Shown here: positions 5,058 through 13,497 of the stretch, one piece after another
How positions within the stretch are numbered: position 1 is the first letter of the stretch
Layout: every line of letters starts with the position of its first letter
Source: Microbacteriaceae bacterium UBA963
Lineage (GTDB): Bacteria > Actinomycetota > Actinomycetes > Actinomycetales > Microbacteriaceae
DNA: 14,679 nt
NCBI GenBank assembly: GCA_002292955.1
Contig: DBCH01000126.1
Coordinates: 2,264 to 16,942 of the forward strand
Direction of reading: 5' to 3'
The notes under the pieces: generated by a model
The model's input: only the letters and a program-made list of their open reading frames with translations
The model's database searches: none
What the model was told of the DNA's origin: nothing
Program-made: the position numbers and the translations under genes

Positions 5058-6713
5058 CTAGTTGACGATAATTGGCAGGCTCGATGCCGCCGGCGAGGCG
5101 ACTCCGTCACACATCACCACGTAGGTCATGTTGTACGTTCCGGCTGCTGGGGGAGCCGTGAGCGTCACGGTGGTCACGCCGGGAGGGTTGGGAGGAGAAA
5201 TGGCTGCGCCGTTAAACGTGACGGTGTAACTAACCACGTTGAACGTCGCAGGACAGCTGTAGCCCGCCCACGACACATCGAACGAACTTCCCGCAAGTAC
5301 GGGGCTAGGGTCATCCAGCGTGGCAACACCGGGCGTGCTCAGCGAGGGCGTGTTCTCAAAAAACTGCAGGGTGATGGGATCACTGAACGGCGTGATTCCC
5401 GTGGCAGAAACGTAAGAAACCGTGAAGACGTCCTCGGAGTAGTGTGCAACGCCAACGCTCACACGTGTCACGTTCTTCCAGCCGGCAGCCTTGAGCTGAG
5501 CCTCGGCAGCGTCGATGTTCTTTCCCACGAGGTCGGTGGGAATAGCCGCCGCCGTGGGCGTGGGCGTGGGCGTTTTGGTGGGCTTCTTTGTGGGCGTTGT
5601 TGTGGGGGTCGAGTTAGTCTTTGGCGCGCTCGTGGTGGGCGCTGGCTGGGGGCCAGCACCGGCGAACAGTGCAATGAGTGATCCGACGAGCACAATCACG
5701 AGAACGCCACCCAACGAAATGAGCGGCCATGTCCACGGATTGCGCTTCTTGGGGTGAGGAGTCTTCTCGCCCGAATCCGGGATGCTCAGCACAGTTGTTG
5801 CACCCGTCTCGGCGGTGCGCGGCATAACCATGGTTGCATCGTCGGGGGCGAGTCCGCCCAAGATCTCGGGGACCGCGGCAGCGGCACCCTGCACGTCTCC
5901 GCGTCGAAGAGCCTGGCAGGCACGGGCGAGATGAGCGCACGACGCGGGCCGAGCTTCCGGCCGTTTCGCGATGCAACTCATCACCAGGTTCCGCACGGGC
6001 TCCGCGATGGTGTCGGGAAGTGCCGGAGGAGCATCGTTGATGTGTGACATCGCGATGGCCACCTGGGACTCGCCCGAGAAGGGGCGCTTTCCGGCCAGGC
6101 ACTCATACGCCACGATGCCCAGCGAGTAAACATCGGTTGAAGGGCTTGCCGCGTGTCCACTGGCCTGCTCGGGAGAGAGGTACTGAACCGTGCCCATGAC
6201 CTGACCGGTGGCCGTGAGCGGAACCTGGTCGGCAATACGGGCGATGCCAAAATCGGTGATCTTTACTCGGCCCTCCGGCGTTATCAGCATGTTTCCGGGC
6301 TTGATGTCGCGGTGAACGAGACCCGCAGCGTGAGCGGCCTGGAGGGCAGCAGCCGTTTGTCCCACGATGTCGAGCACGCGATCAATCGAAAGCGTTTTTT
6401 CACGCTCAATGATGGAAGACAGCGGTTCGCCGGGTACCAGTTCCATGACGAGATAGGCACTTCCGTCTTCCTCGCCGTAGTCGTAGACGTTGGCAATGCC
6501 CTCGTGGTTCACGAGGGCGGCGTGCCGGGCCTCCGCGCGAAAACGTTCAAGAAATCCCGGGTCGCCCAGGAATTCATCTTTCAAAATCTTGATAGCGACG
6601 TTACGCCCAATGACCGTGTCGGTGGCCTGCCACACTTCGCCCATACCGCCCACGGCGATGCGCGATTCGAGCTCGTAGCGACCGCCGAAGTTCATGCCAG
6701 CTGAAGGCCTCAT
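5058..6713 (-). CDS. pknA: Membrane Ser/Thr protein kinase, PknA position, with one PASTA domain
   Basis: A 551-residue kinase with all catalytic features: P-loop AVGGMGEVW, K42 in VAIK, E61 in helix C, HRD at 134-136 with K138 and N141, DFG at 154-156, and an activation loop with T167, T169 and T175 before SPE. A membrane helix spans about 330-351. A Thr/Pro-rich linker (355-388) follows, then a PASTA-like domain (about 391-452) and a terminal beta-rich domain (about 460-551) with C487 and C535. PknA phosphorylates division and wall-synthesis proteins and FHA partners. Mycobacterial PknA is shorter and lacks PASTA domains, so this version is extended. The ATG shares its A with the pbpA TAA. 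A second in-frame ATG seven codons in would also keep the whole domain. As the only apparently active kinase in the operon, it probably carries the signalling output. Confidence 0.92.
   Translation of the reverse strand: MRPSAGMNFGGRYELESRIAVGGMGEVWQATDTVIGRNVAIKILKDEFLGDPGFLERFRAEARHAALVNHEGIANVYDYGEEDGSAYLVMELVPGEPLSSIIEREKTLSIDRVLDIVGQTAAALQAAHAAGLVHRDIKPGNMLITPEGRVKITDFGIARIADQVPLTATGQVMGTVQYLSPEQASGHAASPSTDVYSLGIVAYECLAGKRPFSGESQVAIAMSHINDAPPALPDTIAEPVRNLVMSCIAKRPEARPASCAHLARACQALRRGDVQGAAAAVPEILGGLAPDDATMVMPRTAETGATTVLSIPDSGEKTPHPKKRNPWTWPLISLGGVLVIVLVGSLIALFAGAGPQPAPTTSAPKTNSTPTTTPTKKPTKTPTPTPTAAAIPTDLVGKNIDAAEAQLKAAGWKNVTRVSVGVAHYSEDVFTVSYVSATGITPFSDPITLQFFENTPSLSTPGVATLDDPSPVLAGSSFDVSWAGYSCPATFNVVSYTVTFNGAAISPPNPPGVTTVTLTAPPAAGTYNMTYVVMCDGVASPAASSLPIIVN
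5554..5571. repeat. Three tandem GTGGGC hexamers in the pknA linker
   Basis: Three perfect copies of a hexamer encode alternating Thr-Pro in the extracytoplasmic linker of the kinase, with further degenerate copies to about 5610. The unit length keeps the frame, so slippage would change linker length without breaking the gene. Confidence 0.6.
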
Positions 6714-8164
6714 TATTTAAGCACCGCCTCTAAAACGGCACGCGCGATGGGTGCCGCAATCAGGTTTCCGTATCCGGTTGTTCCCATGCCGCCGCCGTTT
6801 TCTACGACCACGGTTATTGCGTATTTCGGTTCACTGTCCGCGGGGGCAAAACCGGTGAACCACAGCGTGTAGGGTTCGTCCGGACCGTTTTCGGCGGTAC
6901 CGGTTTTACCCGCAACACTGACATTCTCAATACTGGCATTAGTTGCCGCACCGTTGCTGACACTTGCCTGCATCATGGCGGTGAGCTGTGCCGCCGTTTC
7001 GGCACTAATCGGTCGGGAATACTCGCGCGGCGTGAAGGAGGAAATGGGACGCAGGTCGCTTGCCGTGATGCCCTCAATAAGGGTCGGGTACATTTCGACA
7101 CCTCCGTTTGCAATAGCCGCGGAAACCAAGGCCACCTGCAGAGGCGTTGCCCGCACATCGAACTGGCCGAAGGCCGCCAGTGCCGTTTGTGGCTCATCCA
7201 TCACCTGGGGGATGTAGCTTCGGGCGGATGTCATGGGCACATCGAAAGTTTGGTTGAAGCCGAACTTCTTTGCCATATCGACTATGGGCTTGTAGCCCAG
7301 CGCCATTCCGAACTCGGCCAGCGGAACATTGCACGAGAGTGACACCGCCGTAAAGAGAGTCACCTGATCGCCGGGCCCGCAGGTTTTTCCGTCGGAGTTA
7401 CGAATCTCCACGTCGGTTCCGGGAAGGGGGAGGCGTGCCCGATTCTCCACGGTGCTTTCGGGCGTGTAAAGTCCCGACTCGAGAAGCGCGGCGGCAGTCA
7501 CCAGCTTGAACGTTGACCCGGGCGGATCAAGTGCGCCGATGGGACGATTGATCAACGGTTGCGCCGGATCGTTGTCGAGCGCGTTGTAATACTCGATAAC
7601 GGCTTCGAAATTGTGGCCCGCGAGAAGGTTGGGGTCAAACGAAGGTTTGGACACCATGGCAAGAATTTTGCCCGTCGCGACTTCGGTGACCACAACGGCC
7701 CCCTGATAGTTACCGAGGGCATCCCACGCAGCCTGTTGCACATCCGGCCGAATCGTGAGGGTTACAGCTGCGCCCTGGGTGGGCCGACCCGTGAGAATAC
7801 TGTTCAGCTGCTCGAGGAACTGGGATGAGTTGCTTCCCGTCAGGTAGGAGTTCTCGCTTAACTCGATGCCGGAAAGCCCCTGGTTGAGGGTGAAAAATCC
7901 TGTGACCGGAGCATAAACAAGGGGGCTGGAGTACTGACGCAAAAAGCGAAAATCATCGTCGACCGGAACCGACTGCGCCAGGACGGTTTCGCCCGCCATG
8001 ATGGGACCTCGCTGCGCCCGGAAGCTGTCGTAGAGGGTGCGGGTATTGCGGCCGTCGGAAGCGAGGCTGTCCGCCTGCGCTACCTGAATCACTGTTGCGG
8101 CGGCAAACAGGGCCAGAAACATGATGAGCATGACGACGCTAACCCGCTTCAATTCCCGGTTCAC
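6713..8164 (-). CDS. pbpA: Class B penicillin-binding protein PbpA (peptidoglycan transpeptidase)
   Basis: A 483-residue enzyme with an N-terminal membrane anchor (about 8-29), a dimerisation/pedestal region (about 45-135) and a C-terminal transpeptidase domain. The three active-site motifs are present: STFK at 217-220 with nucleophile S217, SCN at 277-279 and KTG at 420-422. It cross-links stem peptides of nascent peptidoglycan and normally pairs with the SEDS polymerase encoded just upstream. In mycobacteria PbpA works in septation and is linked to PknB signalling. The GTG start overlaps the ftsW/rodA stop by four bases (GTGA), and the stop overlaps the pknA start by one base, so all three are translationally coupled. 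Length and motif spacing are normal; no truncation is seen. Confidence 0.95.
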   Translation of the reverse strand: MNRELKRVSVVMLIMFLALFAAATVIQVAQADSLASDGRNTRTLYDSFRAQRGPIMAGETVLAQSVPVDDDFRFLRQYSSPLVYAPVTGFFTLNQGLSGIELSENSYLTGSNSSQFLEQLNSILTGRPTQGAAVTLTIRPDVQQAAWDALGNYQGAVVVTEVATGKILAMVSKPSFDPNLLAGHNFEAVIEYYNALDNDPAQPLINRPIGALDPPGSTFKLVTAAALLESGLYTPESTVENRARLPLPGTDVEIRNSDGKTCGPGDQVTLFTAVSLSCNVPLAEFGMALGYKPIVDMAKKFGFNQTFDVPMTSARSYIPQVMDEPQTALAAFGQFDVRATPLQVALVSAAIANGGVEMYPTLIEGITASDLRPISSFTPREYSRPISAETAAQLTAMMQASVSNGAATNASIENVSVAGKTGTAENGPDEPYTLWFTGFAPADSEPKYAITVVVENGGGMGTTGYGNLIAAPIARAVLEAVLK

Positions 8165-9558
8165 TTTTCAACCACCAATCGCGGCACACGCGACTGTGCG
8201 TCCGAGAGCCGCAGCAGGATTGCCACGATCATCCAGTTGGCGACAAGCGAGCTTCCACCGGCGGCCAGAAACGGCGTTGTGAGCCCGGTGAGCGGGATGA
8301 TGCGGGTGACACCGCCGATGACAAGAAAACATTGCCAGGCGATGACGAAAGCGAGCCCGACGGACAAGAGCTTCGAAAAGTCATCCGTGGCGGCGAATCC
8401 AATGCGAACTCCGCGTGAAACGAGCAACACAATCAGACACAGAATGGCAAACAGGCCGACGAGCCCGAGCTCTTCGGCCAAGCTGGGAATGATGTAGTCA
8501 CTCTGGGAAACCGGCGTGATGTACGGCATGCCCTGACCAAGCCCCGTCCCGAACAACCCTCCGTGCCCCATGCCAAATAACCCCTGAACCAGTTGGTAGC
8601 TTCCGCCGTCGGCGTTAAAGACACTGGGGTTGAACGCGTCCAGCCAATTGGCAAACCGACCGCGGACGTAAGTCAAGAACTGGTTTGCCGCGAGCGCCCC
8701 GGCTACGAACAGCCCGAGGCCCATCAGCACCCACGAGAGTCGACCGGTGGCCACGTAGAGCATCACCAAGAAGAGCCCGAAGTAGAGCAGTCCCGTGCCG
8801 AGGTCACGCTGGAAGATGATAACCAGCATTGACAAGACCCAGACCGCCAAAATGGGCCCGAGATCGCGCCCGCGCGGAAAACGAAGACCCCACAAGCGAG
8901 TGCCCACCATGGAGAGGCTGTCACGGTGTTGCACGAGGTATCCCGCAAAGAACACCCCGAGCGCAATCTTGGCAATCTCGCCGGGCTGGAAAGTCAGTTC
9001 GCCCAACTGAATCCACACCCGGGCCCCATTCACCTCAACACCCAGCCCCGGCAACAGGGGCAGTAGGAGGAGAATGACGGCAAAAAGCCCAGCTGTGTAG
9101 GTATACCGCTGCAGCGAACGCGGTGACCGCACCGCGAGGATCACGCCGACCGTTGCCGCGAGAGCCAGGGCCGTCCAGGCAATCTGTCGAATGGCGAGTG
9201 AATCCCAGCCGACGTTTTCGAGGGCCAGGTCGATGCGATAGATCTCCGTTATTCCCAAACCGTTGAGCATCACGGCGATCGGCACAATCAATGCGTCGGC
9301 GCGAGGAGCAACAACGCGCAGACACACATGCAGGAGGAGGGTGAGTGCCGCGATGATCGCGCATAGGGCAAAAATCCCAGCGTGGACCTCGCCCATGGTG
9401 GCAAGTTGAACCAGAACGAGGGCGAGCGTCGTGATTCCGAACGCCACCGCAATGAGGCCAAGTTCCACATTGCGCATGCGCTGAGGTTCGCGAATTCGCA
9501 ACATGCGTGGGATGGGCCCGGTATCCACCTTCGTCGCGTCGACTGCCGGGCTACTCAC
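8161..9558 (-). CDS. SEDS-family peptidoglycan glycosyltransferase (FtsW/RodA type)
   Basis: A 465-residue polytopic membrane protein with a short cytoplasmic head and about ten membrane segments. SEDS landmarks are present: FQPGEIAKI (190-198), the QRDLGTG motif with D252 equivalent to the catalytic aspartate of RodA, the YQLVQGLFGMGHGGLFGTGLG loop (321-341), SDYIIPSLAEELG (353-365) and the IPLTGLTTPFLAAGGSS signature (421-437). These enzymes polymerise lipid II into glycan strands together with a class B PBP, here the next gene. In mycobacteria the gene at this site is called rodA; sequence alone does not decide between elongation and division roles. The GTG start overlaps the pstP stop by eight bases, and the TGA overlaps the pbpA start by four. 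Confidence 0.95.
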   Translation of the reverse strand: MSSPAVDATKVDTGPIPRMLRIREPQRMRNVELGLIAVAFGITTLALVLVQLATMGEVHAGIFALCAIIAALTLLLHVCLRVVAPRADALIVPIAVMLNGLGITEIYRIDLALENVGWDSLAIRQIAWTALALAATVGVILAVRSPRSLQRYTYTAGLFAVILLLLPLLPGLGVEVNGARVWIQLGELTFQPGEIAKIALGVFFAGYLVQHRDSLSMVGTRLWGLRFPRGRDLGPILAVWVLSMLVIIFQRDLGTGLLYFGLFLVMLYVATGRLSWVLMGLGLFVAGALAANQFLTYVRGRFANWLDAFNPSVFNADGGSYQLVQGLFGMGHGGLFGTGLGQGMPYITPVSQSDYIIPSLAEELGLVGLFAILCLIVLLVSRGVRIGFAATDDFSKLLSVGLAFVIAWQCFLVIGGVTRIIPLTGLTTPFLAAGGSSLVANWMIVAILLRLSDAQSRVPRLVVEK

Positions 9559-10777
9559 CGGTTATCCGATTGAGCGCCGTGACAGCGTCAGAGACGTTGT
9601 CGTAAGAAATAGATTGGGTCACCTGCGTTCGCTCGTAGGCAGGCAGGGATGAAACAAGAACGTCACTGTCGAGGTAGACCTGTGAGAGGGCGAGCCCACC
9701 GAGAGTGACGGGAATGCCCTGAAAAACCGCCACGTGAGGACCGTTGGCGCCGAGATAAAAACGCGTTTGGGTCCAGCTGTATCCCCAGACCGCAGCCACT
9801 ACCAGGATTGCGAGTACGACAACGGCAATGATGCCGGCCCTCAGGCGCCGCCGGCCGCGAGCTGACAGCACGCGTCGCTCCGGTGCGGCGGCAGGACGCG
9901 ATTCAGAAGCATTGGTGGGCAGCGGGAGTTCGCTCGTGGATACCGGCACACTGCGCGTTTTTGGCCGTGGGCTAGACCCCGTTTCGCCGGTGCGCACGGC
10001 GGGGAGCTTACGCTTTGACGCAGCCGAGCCGACAAAGTCGGCACGGGCTTCACCGTCTTCGCCGCCGACATCGACCACAATCACCGTGATGTTGTCGGGC
10101 CCGCCACCGTTCAACGCGCGGTCGACGAGGCGGGCGGAGACTGTCTCCGGAGCCGAATCTGCCGCCAGCATGTCGCGCACGTTCGCGTCGTCCAGCACCC
10201 CGGTGAGGCCATCGCTGCAGAGCAACCAGCGCTCGCCCGGAATGGCCGGTAGGTCCGTCGTGTCTATCGAGGGGTCGTCGTCCACATCGCCGAGGACGCG
10301 CATCAGCACGGACCGCCGGGGGTGGTCCTTGGCCTCTGCTTCGGTGATGCGCCCCGCGTCGATCAGCTGCTGAACGAACGTGTGGTCCGCTGTGACCTGC
10401 GTTAGTTCGCCGTTAGAGAGTCGGTAAATGCGCGAATCACCGATGTGTGCCACCACGAACCGGTCACCCACGCGCACCATGCCACTGACCGTCGTTCCCA
10501 GACCAGCGAGCTCAGGATTACTGTCAACCACGTGAGAGAGCTTCTCGTTGATCGTTTTGAGTTGCGCGACGAGGGCGGCGCGAGCCTCGGCCACCGATGA
10601 AAAGCGTCGGTCAAGAGCCGCGAGGTCTCGAACCGCTATTCCGGAGGCAACGTCTCCGCCGGCGTGACCCCCCATGCCATCTGCTACGACAAAAAAGAAC
10701 TGACCGGCGTAACCGGAATCCTGGTTTGACGTGCGCACGCGGCCAACGTCGGATCGGGCCGAAACCAGGGGGCTCAT
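9551..10777 (-). CDS. pstP: PP2C-family Ser/Thr protein phosphatase PstP
   Basis: A 408-residue protein with a cytoplasmic PP2C domain (about 5-238), a charged Pro/Ser linker, a membrane helix (about 313-334) and a roughly 75-residue extracytoplasmic tail. Metal-binding motifs are intact: D33 in VVADGMGGHAGG, D189 in LLCSDGLTG and D228 in GGGPDNITVIVVD. It removes phosphate from Ser/Thr kinases and their targets, and is the natural counterpart to the kinases encoded downstream. In mycobacteria PstP dephosphorylates PknA, PknB and PBPs. Its ATG overlaps the fhaB stop by four bases (ATGA) and its stop overlaps the SEDS gene start by eight. The domain order and the single membrane helix match the family; the outer tail has no recognisable domain. 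Confidence 0.96.
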   Translation of the reverse strand: MSPLVSARSDVGRVRTSNQDSGYAGQFFFVVADGMGGHAGGDVASGIAVRDLAALDRRFSSVAEARAALVAQLKTINEKLSHVVDSNPELAGLGTTVSGMVRVGDRFVVAHIGDSRIYRLSNGELTQVTADHTFVQQLIDAGRITEAEAKDHPRRSVLMRVLGDVDDDPSIDTTDLPAIPGERWLLCSDGLTGVLDDANVRDMLAADSAPETVSARLVDRALNGGGPDNITVIVVDVGGEDGEARADFVGSAASKRKLPAVRTGETGSSPRPKTRSVPVSTSELPLPTNASESRPAAAPERRVLSARGRRRLRAGIIAVVVLAILVVAAVWGYSWTQTRFYLGANGPHVAVFQGIPVTLGGLALSQVYLDSDVLVSSLPAYERTQVTQSISYDNVSDAVTALNRITGE

Positions 10778-11280
10778 GAGTCCTCCCGAATGTCGAATAC
10801 CGTCTGACCCACGGTTATGGGCGTACCCGGCACCACAGCCGTCGGTGCCGATATCCGCTCACCGTTGACCAGGGTGCCGTTGGTGCTATCGAGGTCGGAT
10901 ATCTGCCACGTGCCGCGTCGCAATTCAAGAACGGCATGCCGCGTCGACGTGTAGTCGTCACGAATGACGAGCGTTGAATCGGAGGCACGCCCAATCGTGA
11001 TGGCGTCGGTTCCCAACGGGATACGTTCGCCCTTCTTTGGCCCCGCGGTGATTACCAGGGCCAGGGCTTGAGACGATGTGGCCGCGGGAGCTGAGACGAC
11101 CCCATGCGCTTGCGTGAGGAACGCCGAAGCGTCGGGTGACATAGCGCGGGGCACCGCCGTGAGTCGTTTGGCCCGCTGACCAAAAAGGTCGCTGCGAACG
11201 GCGTACACGACAAAGAACACAAAGACCCACATCAGCACAAGAAATGCGATGCGAAACACGAAGAGAGTGAGCTCGCTCAC
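10774..11280 (-). CDS. fhaB: FHA-domain membrane protein FhaB (FipA-like)
   Basis: A 168-residue protein with an N-terminal membrane helix (about 5-28), a short linker and a C-terminal FHA domain (about 73-165). The phosphothreonine-binding residues are visible: GR at 97-98, STRH at 112-115 and the DSTNGT loop at 131-136. FHA domains read phosphothreonine on kinase substrates. In mycobacteria the homologue FipA/FhaB links PknA-phosphorylated FtsZ and FtsQ at the septum under oxidative stress. The GTG start overlaps the fhaA stop by four bases, and the stop overlaps the pstP start by four. It is the membrane-tethered reader of this operon, complementing the soluble FhaA. Confidence 0.95.
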   Translation of the reverse strand: MSELTLFVFRIAFLVLMWVFVFFVVYAVRSDLFGQRAKRLTAVPRAMSPDASAFLTQAHGVVSAPAATSSQALALVITAGPKKGERIPLGTDAITIGRASDSTLVIRDDYTSTRHAVLELRRGTWQISDLDSTNGTLVNGERISAPTAVVPGTPITVGQTVFDIREDS

Positions 11281-12023
11281 CGGGAACTCCAGAAGGCGTC
11301 TCGAACGGGAACCGACGGTGTTGCGCTCGCTGTTCGTGGCGCGGGACCCGTTCCGCCGCGCGTTTCGGGCACAACGTGAAAGACCACGCGCGTCGAGCCC
11401 AGCTCAATGACCGAGCCAGATTCAAGGCCGGCAGCGTTCAGCCGCGCGCCGTCGAGACGTGAGCCGTTGGTGGAGCCAAGGTCGCGCACCTGAGCGCGCG
11501 AGCCGTCCCACGTGAATTCAACGTGTCGCCGAGAAATCGATGAGTCGTTTACCGTGACGTCGGCGTCGGAGCCTCGGCCGATGACCGTGACCCCCTTGGT
11601 GAGCACGTGGCGCTTTCCGTTGATATCGATAACGGCAGACCACGTGACCGCCCCCCGAACATTTTGAGCGTCGATGACCAAAAGCCCAACCGACAGTGAG
11701 CTATCGGCCTCGAGCGAGAGGCGAATGCCGCCGGGGAACTGATACCCCTGGGCCTGCGCGTGTTTGGTGAGCTGCTTGGCGATTTCGTCGGTGAGGGTTC
11801 GGCCCATCGCAGAGAGGCGGTCGAAGTCGGGCCGAGAGAGCCGCACGGTGAAGACGTTGGGGACGAGGATTCGGTCGCGCGCGACAACGCTTGCCTGAGT
11901 GTCGATTTCGCGACGAAGGGCGGCGGTGATCTCAACCGGTTGCACGCCAGAGCGAAACGTCTTGGCGAACGCGGTGTTTACCGCGCGCTCAAGGCCGCGC
12001 TCAATGCGGTCAAGAATGCCCAA
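11277..12023 (-). CDS. fhaA: FHA-domain protein FhaA with DUF3662 N-terminal domain
   Basis: A 248-residue cytoplasmic protein. Residues 1-118 are the FhaA N-terminal (DUF3662) domain, recognisable by MGILDRIERGLERAVN and the VQPVEITAALRRE segment. A variable linker is nearly absent, and residues about 138-217 form the FHA domain with R150, S164, RRH 165-167 and GSTNG 183-187. The mycobacterial homologue is longer because of a Pro/Gln-rich linker; there it binds the phosphorylated pseudokinase domain of MviN and affects lipid II flipping. The conserved N-terminus fixes the start at a TTG codon (12021-12023), with GAGG five bases upstream as ribosome-binding site. It is the first gene of the seven-gene operon, and 91 bases separate it from the histidine kinase gene. 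A short tail after residue 218 has low complexity. Confidence 0.95.
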   Translation of the reverse strand: MGILDRIERGLERAVNTAFAKTFRSGVQPVEITAALRREIDTQASVVARDRILVPNVFTVRLSRPDFDRLSAMGRTLTDEIAKQLTKHAQAQGYQFPGGIRLSLEADSSLSVGLLVIDAQNVRGAVTWSAVIDINGKRHVLTKGVTVIGRGSDADVTVNDSSISRRHVEFTWDGSRAQVRDLGSTNGSRLDGARLNAAGLESGSVIELGSTRVVFHVVPETRGGTGPAPRTASATPSVPVRDAFWSSR

Positions 12024-12058
12024 AATAACCTCGCCCGATTGCCGTTGTGGTCATGCTC

Positions 12059-12064
12059 ATGCTA
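12059..12064 (-). promoter_or_regulatory. Weak candidate -10 for the fhaA operon (TAGCAT)
   Basis: On the minus strand TAGCAT lies about 35 bases before the fhaA TTG, inside the only non-coding gap upstream of the operon. No matching -35 is seen, so this is a weak suggestion. The operon may instead be read from the histidine kinase transcript. Confidence 0.2.
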
Positions 12065-12114
12065 CCGGCGGGCCGGGACAAACCCCTGTGACATGGCTGT
12101 GGGCCAGCAATGCG

Positions 12115-13497
12115 CTAGGGGGCCTTGAACGTTACGCTCGCATCGATTCCGCCCTCGGGGCGAGGAGTGAGCGCTGCGGCAGCGCCACTGGCCCGGGCAA
12201 GCTGGGCCACGATGGCGAGCCCAAGCCCACTCCCCGTGTTGTCGCTGGCTGCGCGCCAAAATCTGTCGAACGCGCGCGTGCAGTCTTCGACGGTCATGCC
12301 CGGCCCCTGGTCGAGAACGTGCAGCTCAACAGTTGTTGCTGACTTAGCCACGCGCACGGTCAGGGTTGACTTGGGCGGAACAATGCTGAGGGCATTGTCC
12401 ACATAGTTATCGATGATCTGCTCCACCGCGGTGGGGACGGCCAGCGCGAGAGCGGCCACGGGACCCTCGTAGCGAACCTTGATCGCCGATTCGGCAGCGA
12501 GGGGCTGCCAGTGTTCGATGCGGGCCCTCGCGATGCTGGCAACATCGAAGGTCTCGATGGGAGCGGCTTTCGCTTCCGTGCGACTCAGCATGAGCAAGCC
12601 CTCGATGATGTTGCCCAGGCGGTCTGCCTCGGCCTCCGCCGCCGCGATGCGCAGCTCCGCGCCCGCAGGATCCTTCGCTACCATGTCGCGTGCCCGCTCG
12701 AGCTTCAGGCGCAGGGCCGTGAGGGGTGTGCGCAGCTGGTGGGAGGCATCGGCGGCGAAGGTTCGCTGCTGCGTCACGAGGCCATCGAGGCGGTCGGCCA
12801 TGAGGTTGAACGAACGGGAGAGCGACTTGATTTCGGGCGCCCCGCGTTCGTCGGCGCGAGCGGACAGGTCGCCTTCGGCCAGGAAAACGGTGGCACGTTG
12901 CAAGAGCTTGAGTCGGCGCGTCACACTGACAGACAAAATGAATCCCACGACGCCGGCCAAAATGAGCGTAATGATCGCAACGATAATGAGGAGCTGTAGT
13001 TGCGAATTGACTTGGTCAACGACGGTCTGATTGGGAAAGGTGAGCCTCACGGCGCCAATAATTTTGTCCCCGTTCAACACGGGAACGGTCACATAAACGA
13101 GCTGCTGGCTCAGTGACGTGGAATAGCGCTCGCCGGTTGCGATTTGACCGGTGAGCGCGGTGGCAATTTCTGGGCGCGTGGAGTAATCGCTGCCCACGGA
13201 CGCTTGGTCGTCGTCGCTTGTCACAATGGCCATACCCGTGCTGTCCACAACCACAACGCGCGCGCCACCGGCTTTGCGGTAGGTCTGGGCCACCGAGGCG
13301 AGATTTGAAATCGCGGTGGGCGCGGGTTTGCCCAGCGCCTCTTGCGAGCGTCCGGCGAGCACGAAGGCATCCTTTTCGAGGCTCGTGATGAGGCGGGAGT
13401 ATTCGGTCGTTTGCAGATAACCCGCGAGCGGAATGTCTTGCACCAGGACGACGAGGAGAATCACGGCCATGATGGCGGCCATGAACCGCCATTTCAT
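12115..13497 (-). CDS. Two-component sensor histidine kinase with extracytoplasmic sensor domain
   Basis: A 460-residue membrane kinase. A first membrane helix (about 5-25) is followed by a roughly 140-residue outer domain, a second helix (about 168-192), HAMP (about 190-243), the HisKA dimer helix with phosphoacceptor H253 in ASHQLRTPL, and a HATPase domain with N-box N364/N368, DQGPGM (396-401) and GSGLGL (422-427). The outer domain contains a VVVVDSTGMAIVTSD strand-turn and a following RPEI segment, a pattern seen in single-Cache (PAS-like) sensors; the ligand is unknown. The ATG overlaps the response regulator stop by four bases (ATGA), so the pair is coupled. The gene ends 91 bases before fhaA on the same strand. 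Family identity is firm; the stimulus cannot be read from sequence. Confidence 0.94.
   Translation of the reverse strand: MKWRFMAAIMAVILLVVLVQDIPLAGYLQTTEYSRLITSLEKDAFVLAGRSQEALGKPAPTAISNLASVAQTYRKAGGARVVVVDSTGMAIVTSDDDQASVGSDYSTRPEIATALTGQIATGERYSTSLSQQLVYVTVPVLNGDKIIGAVRLTFPNQTVVDQVNSQLQLLIIVAIITLILAGVVGFILSVSVTRRLKLLQRATVFLAEGDLSARADERGAPEIKSLSRSFNLMADRLDGLVTQQRTFAADASHQLRTPLTALRLKLERARDMVAKDPAGAELRIAAAEAEADRLGNIIEGLLMLSRTEAKAAPIETFDVASIARARIEHWQPLAAESAIKVRYEGPVAALALAVPTAVEQIIDNYVDNALSIVPPKSTLTVRVAKSATTVELHVLDQGPGMTVEDCTRAFDRFWRAASDNTGSGLGLAIVAQLARASGAAAALTPRPEGGIDASVTFKAP

Noticed and set aside
6713..8164. Possible loss of function in PbpA, checked because its neighbour PknB is degenerate
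   Set aside because: STFK, SCN and KTG motifs are all present with normal spacing.
12062..12105. Possible terminator stem in the gap after the histidine kinase gene
   Set aside because: Only 4-bp GC arms are found and no T-tract follows; too weak to call.
12395..12403. TTGTCCACA, the actinobacterial form of the DnaA box, inside the histidine kinase gene
   Set aside because: A single isolated 9-mer within coding sequence and without a partner is compatible with chance; not annotated as a site.
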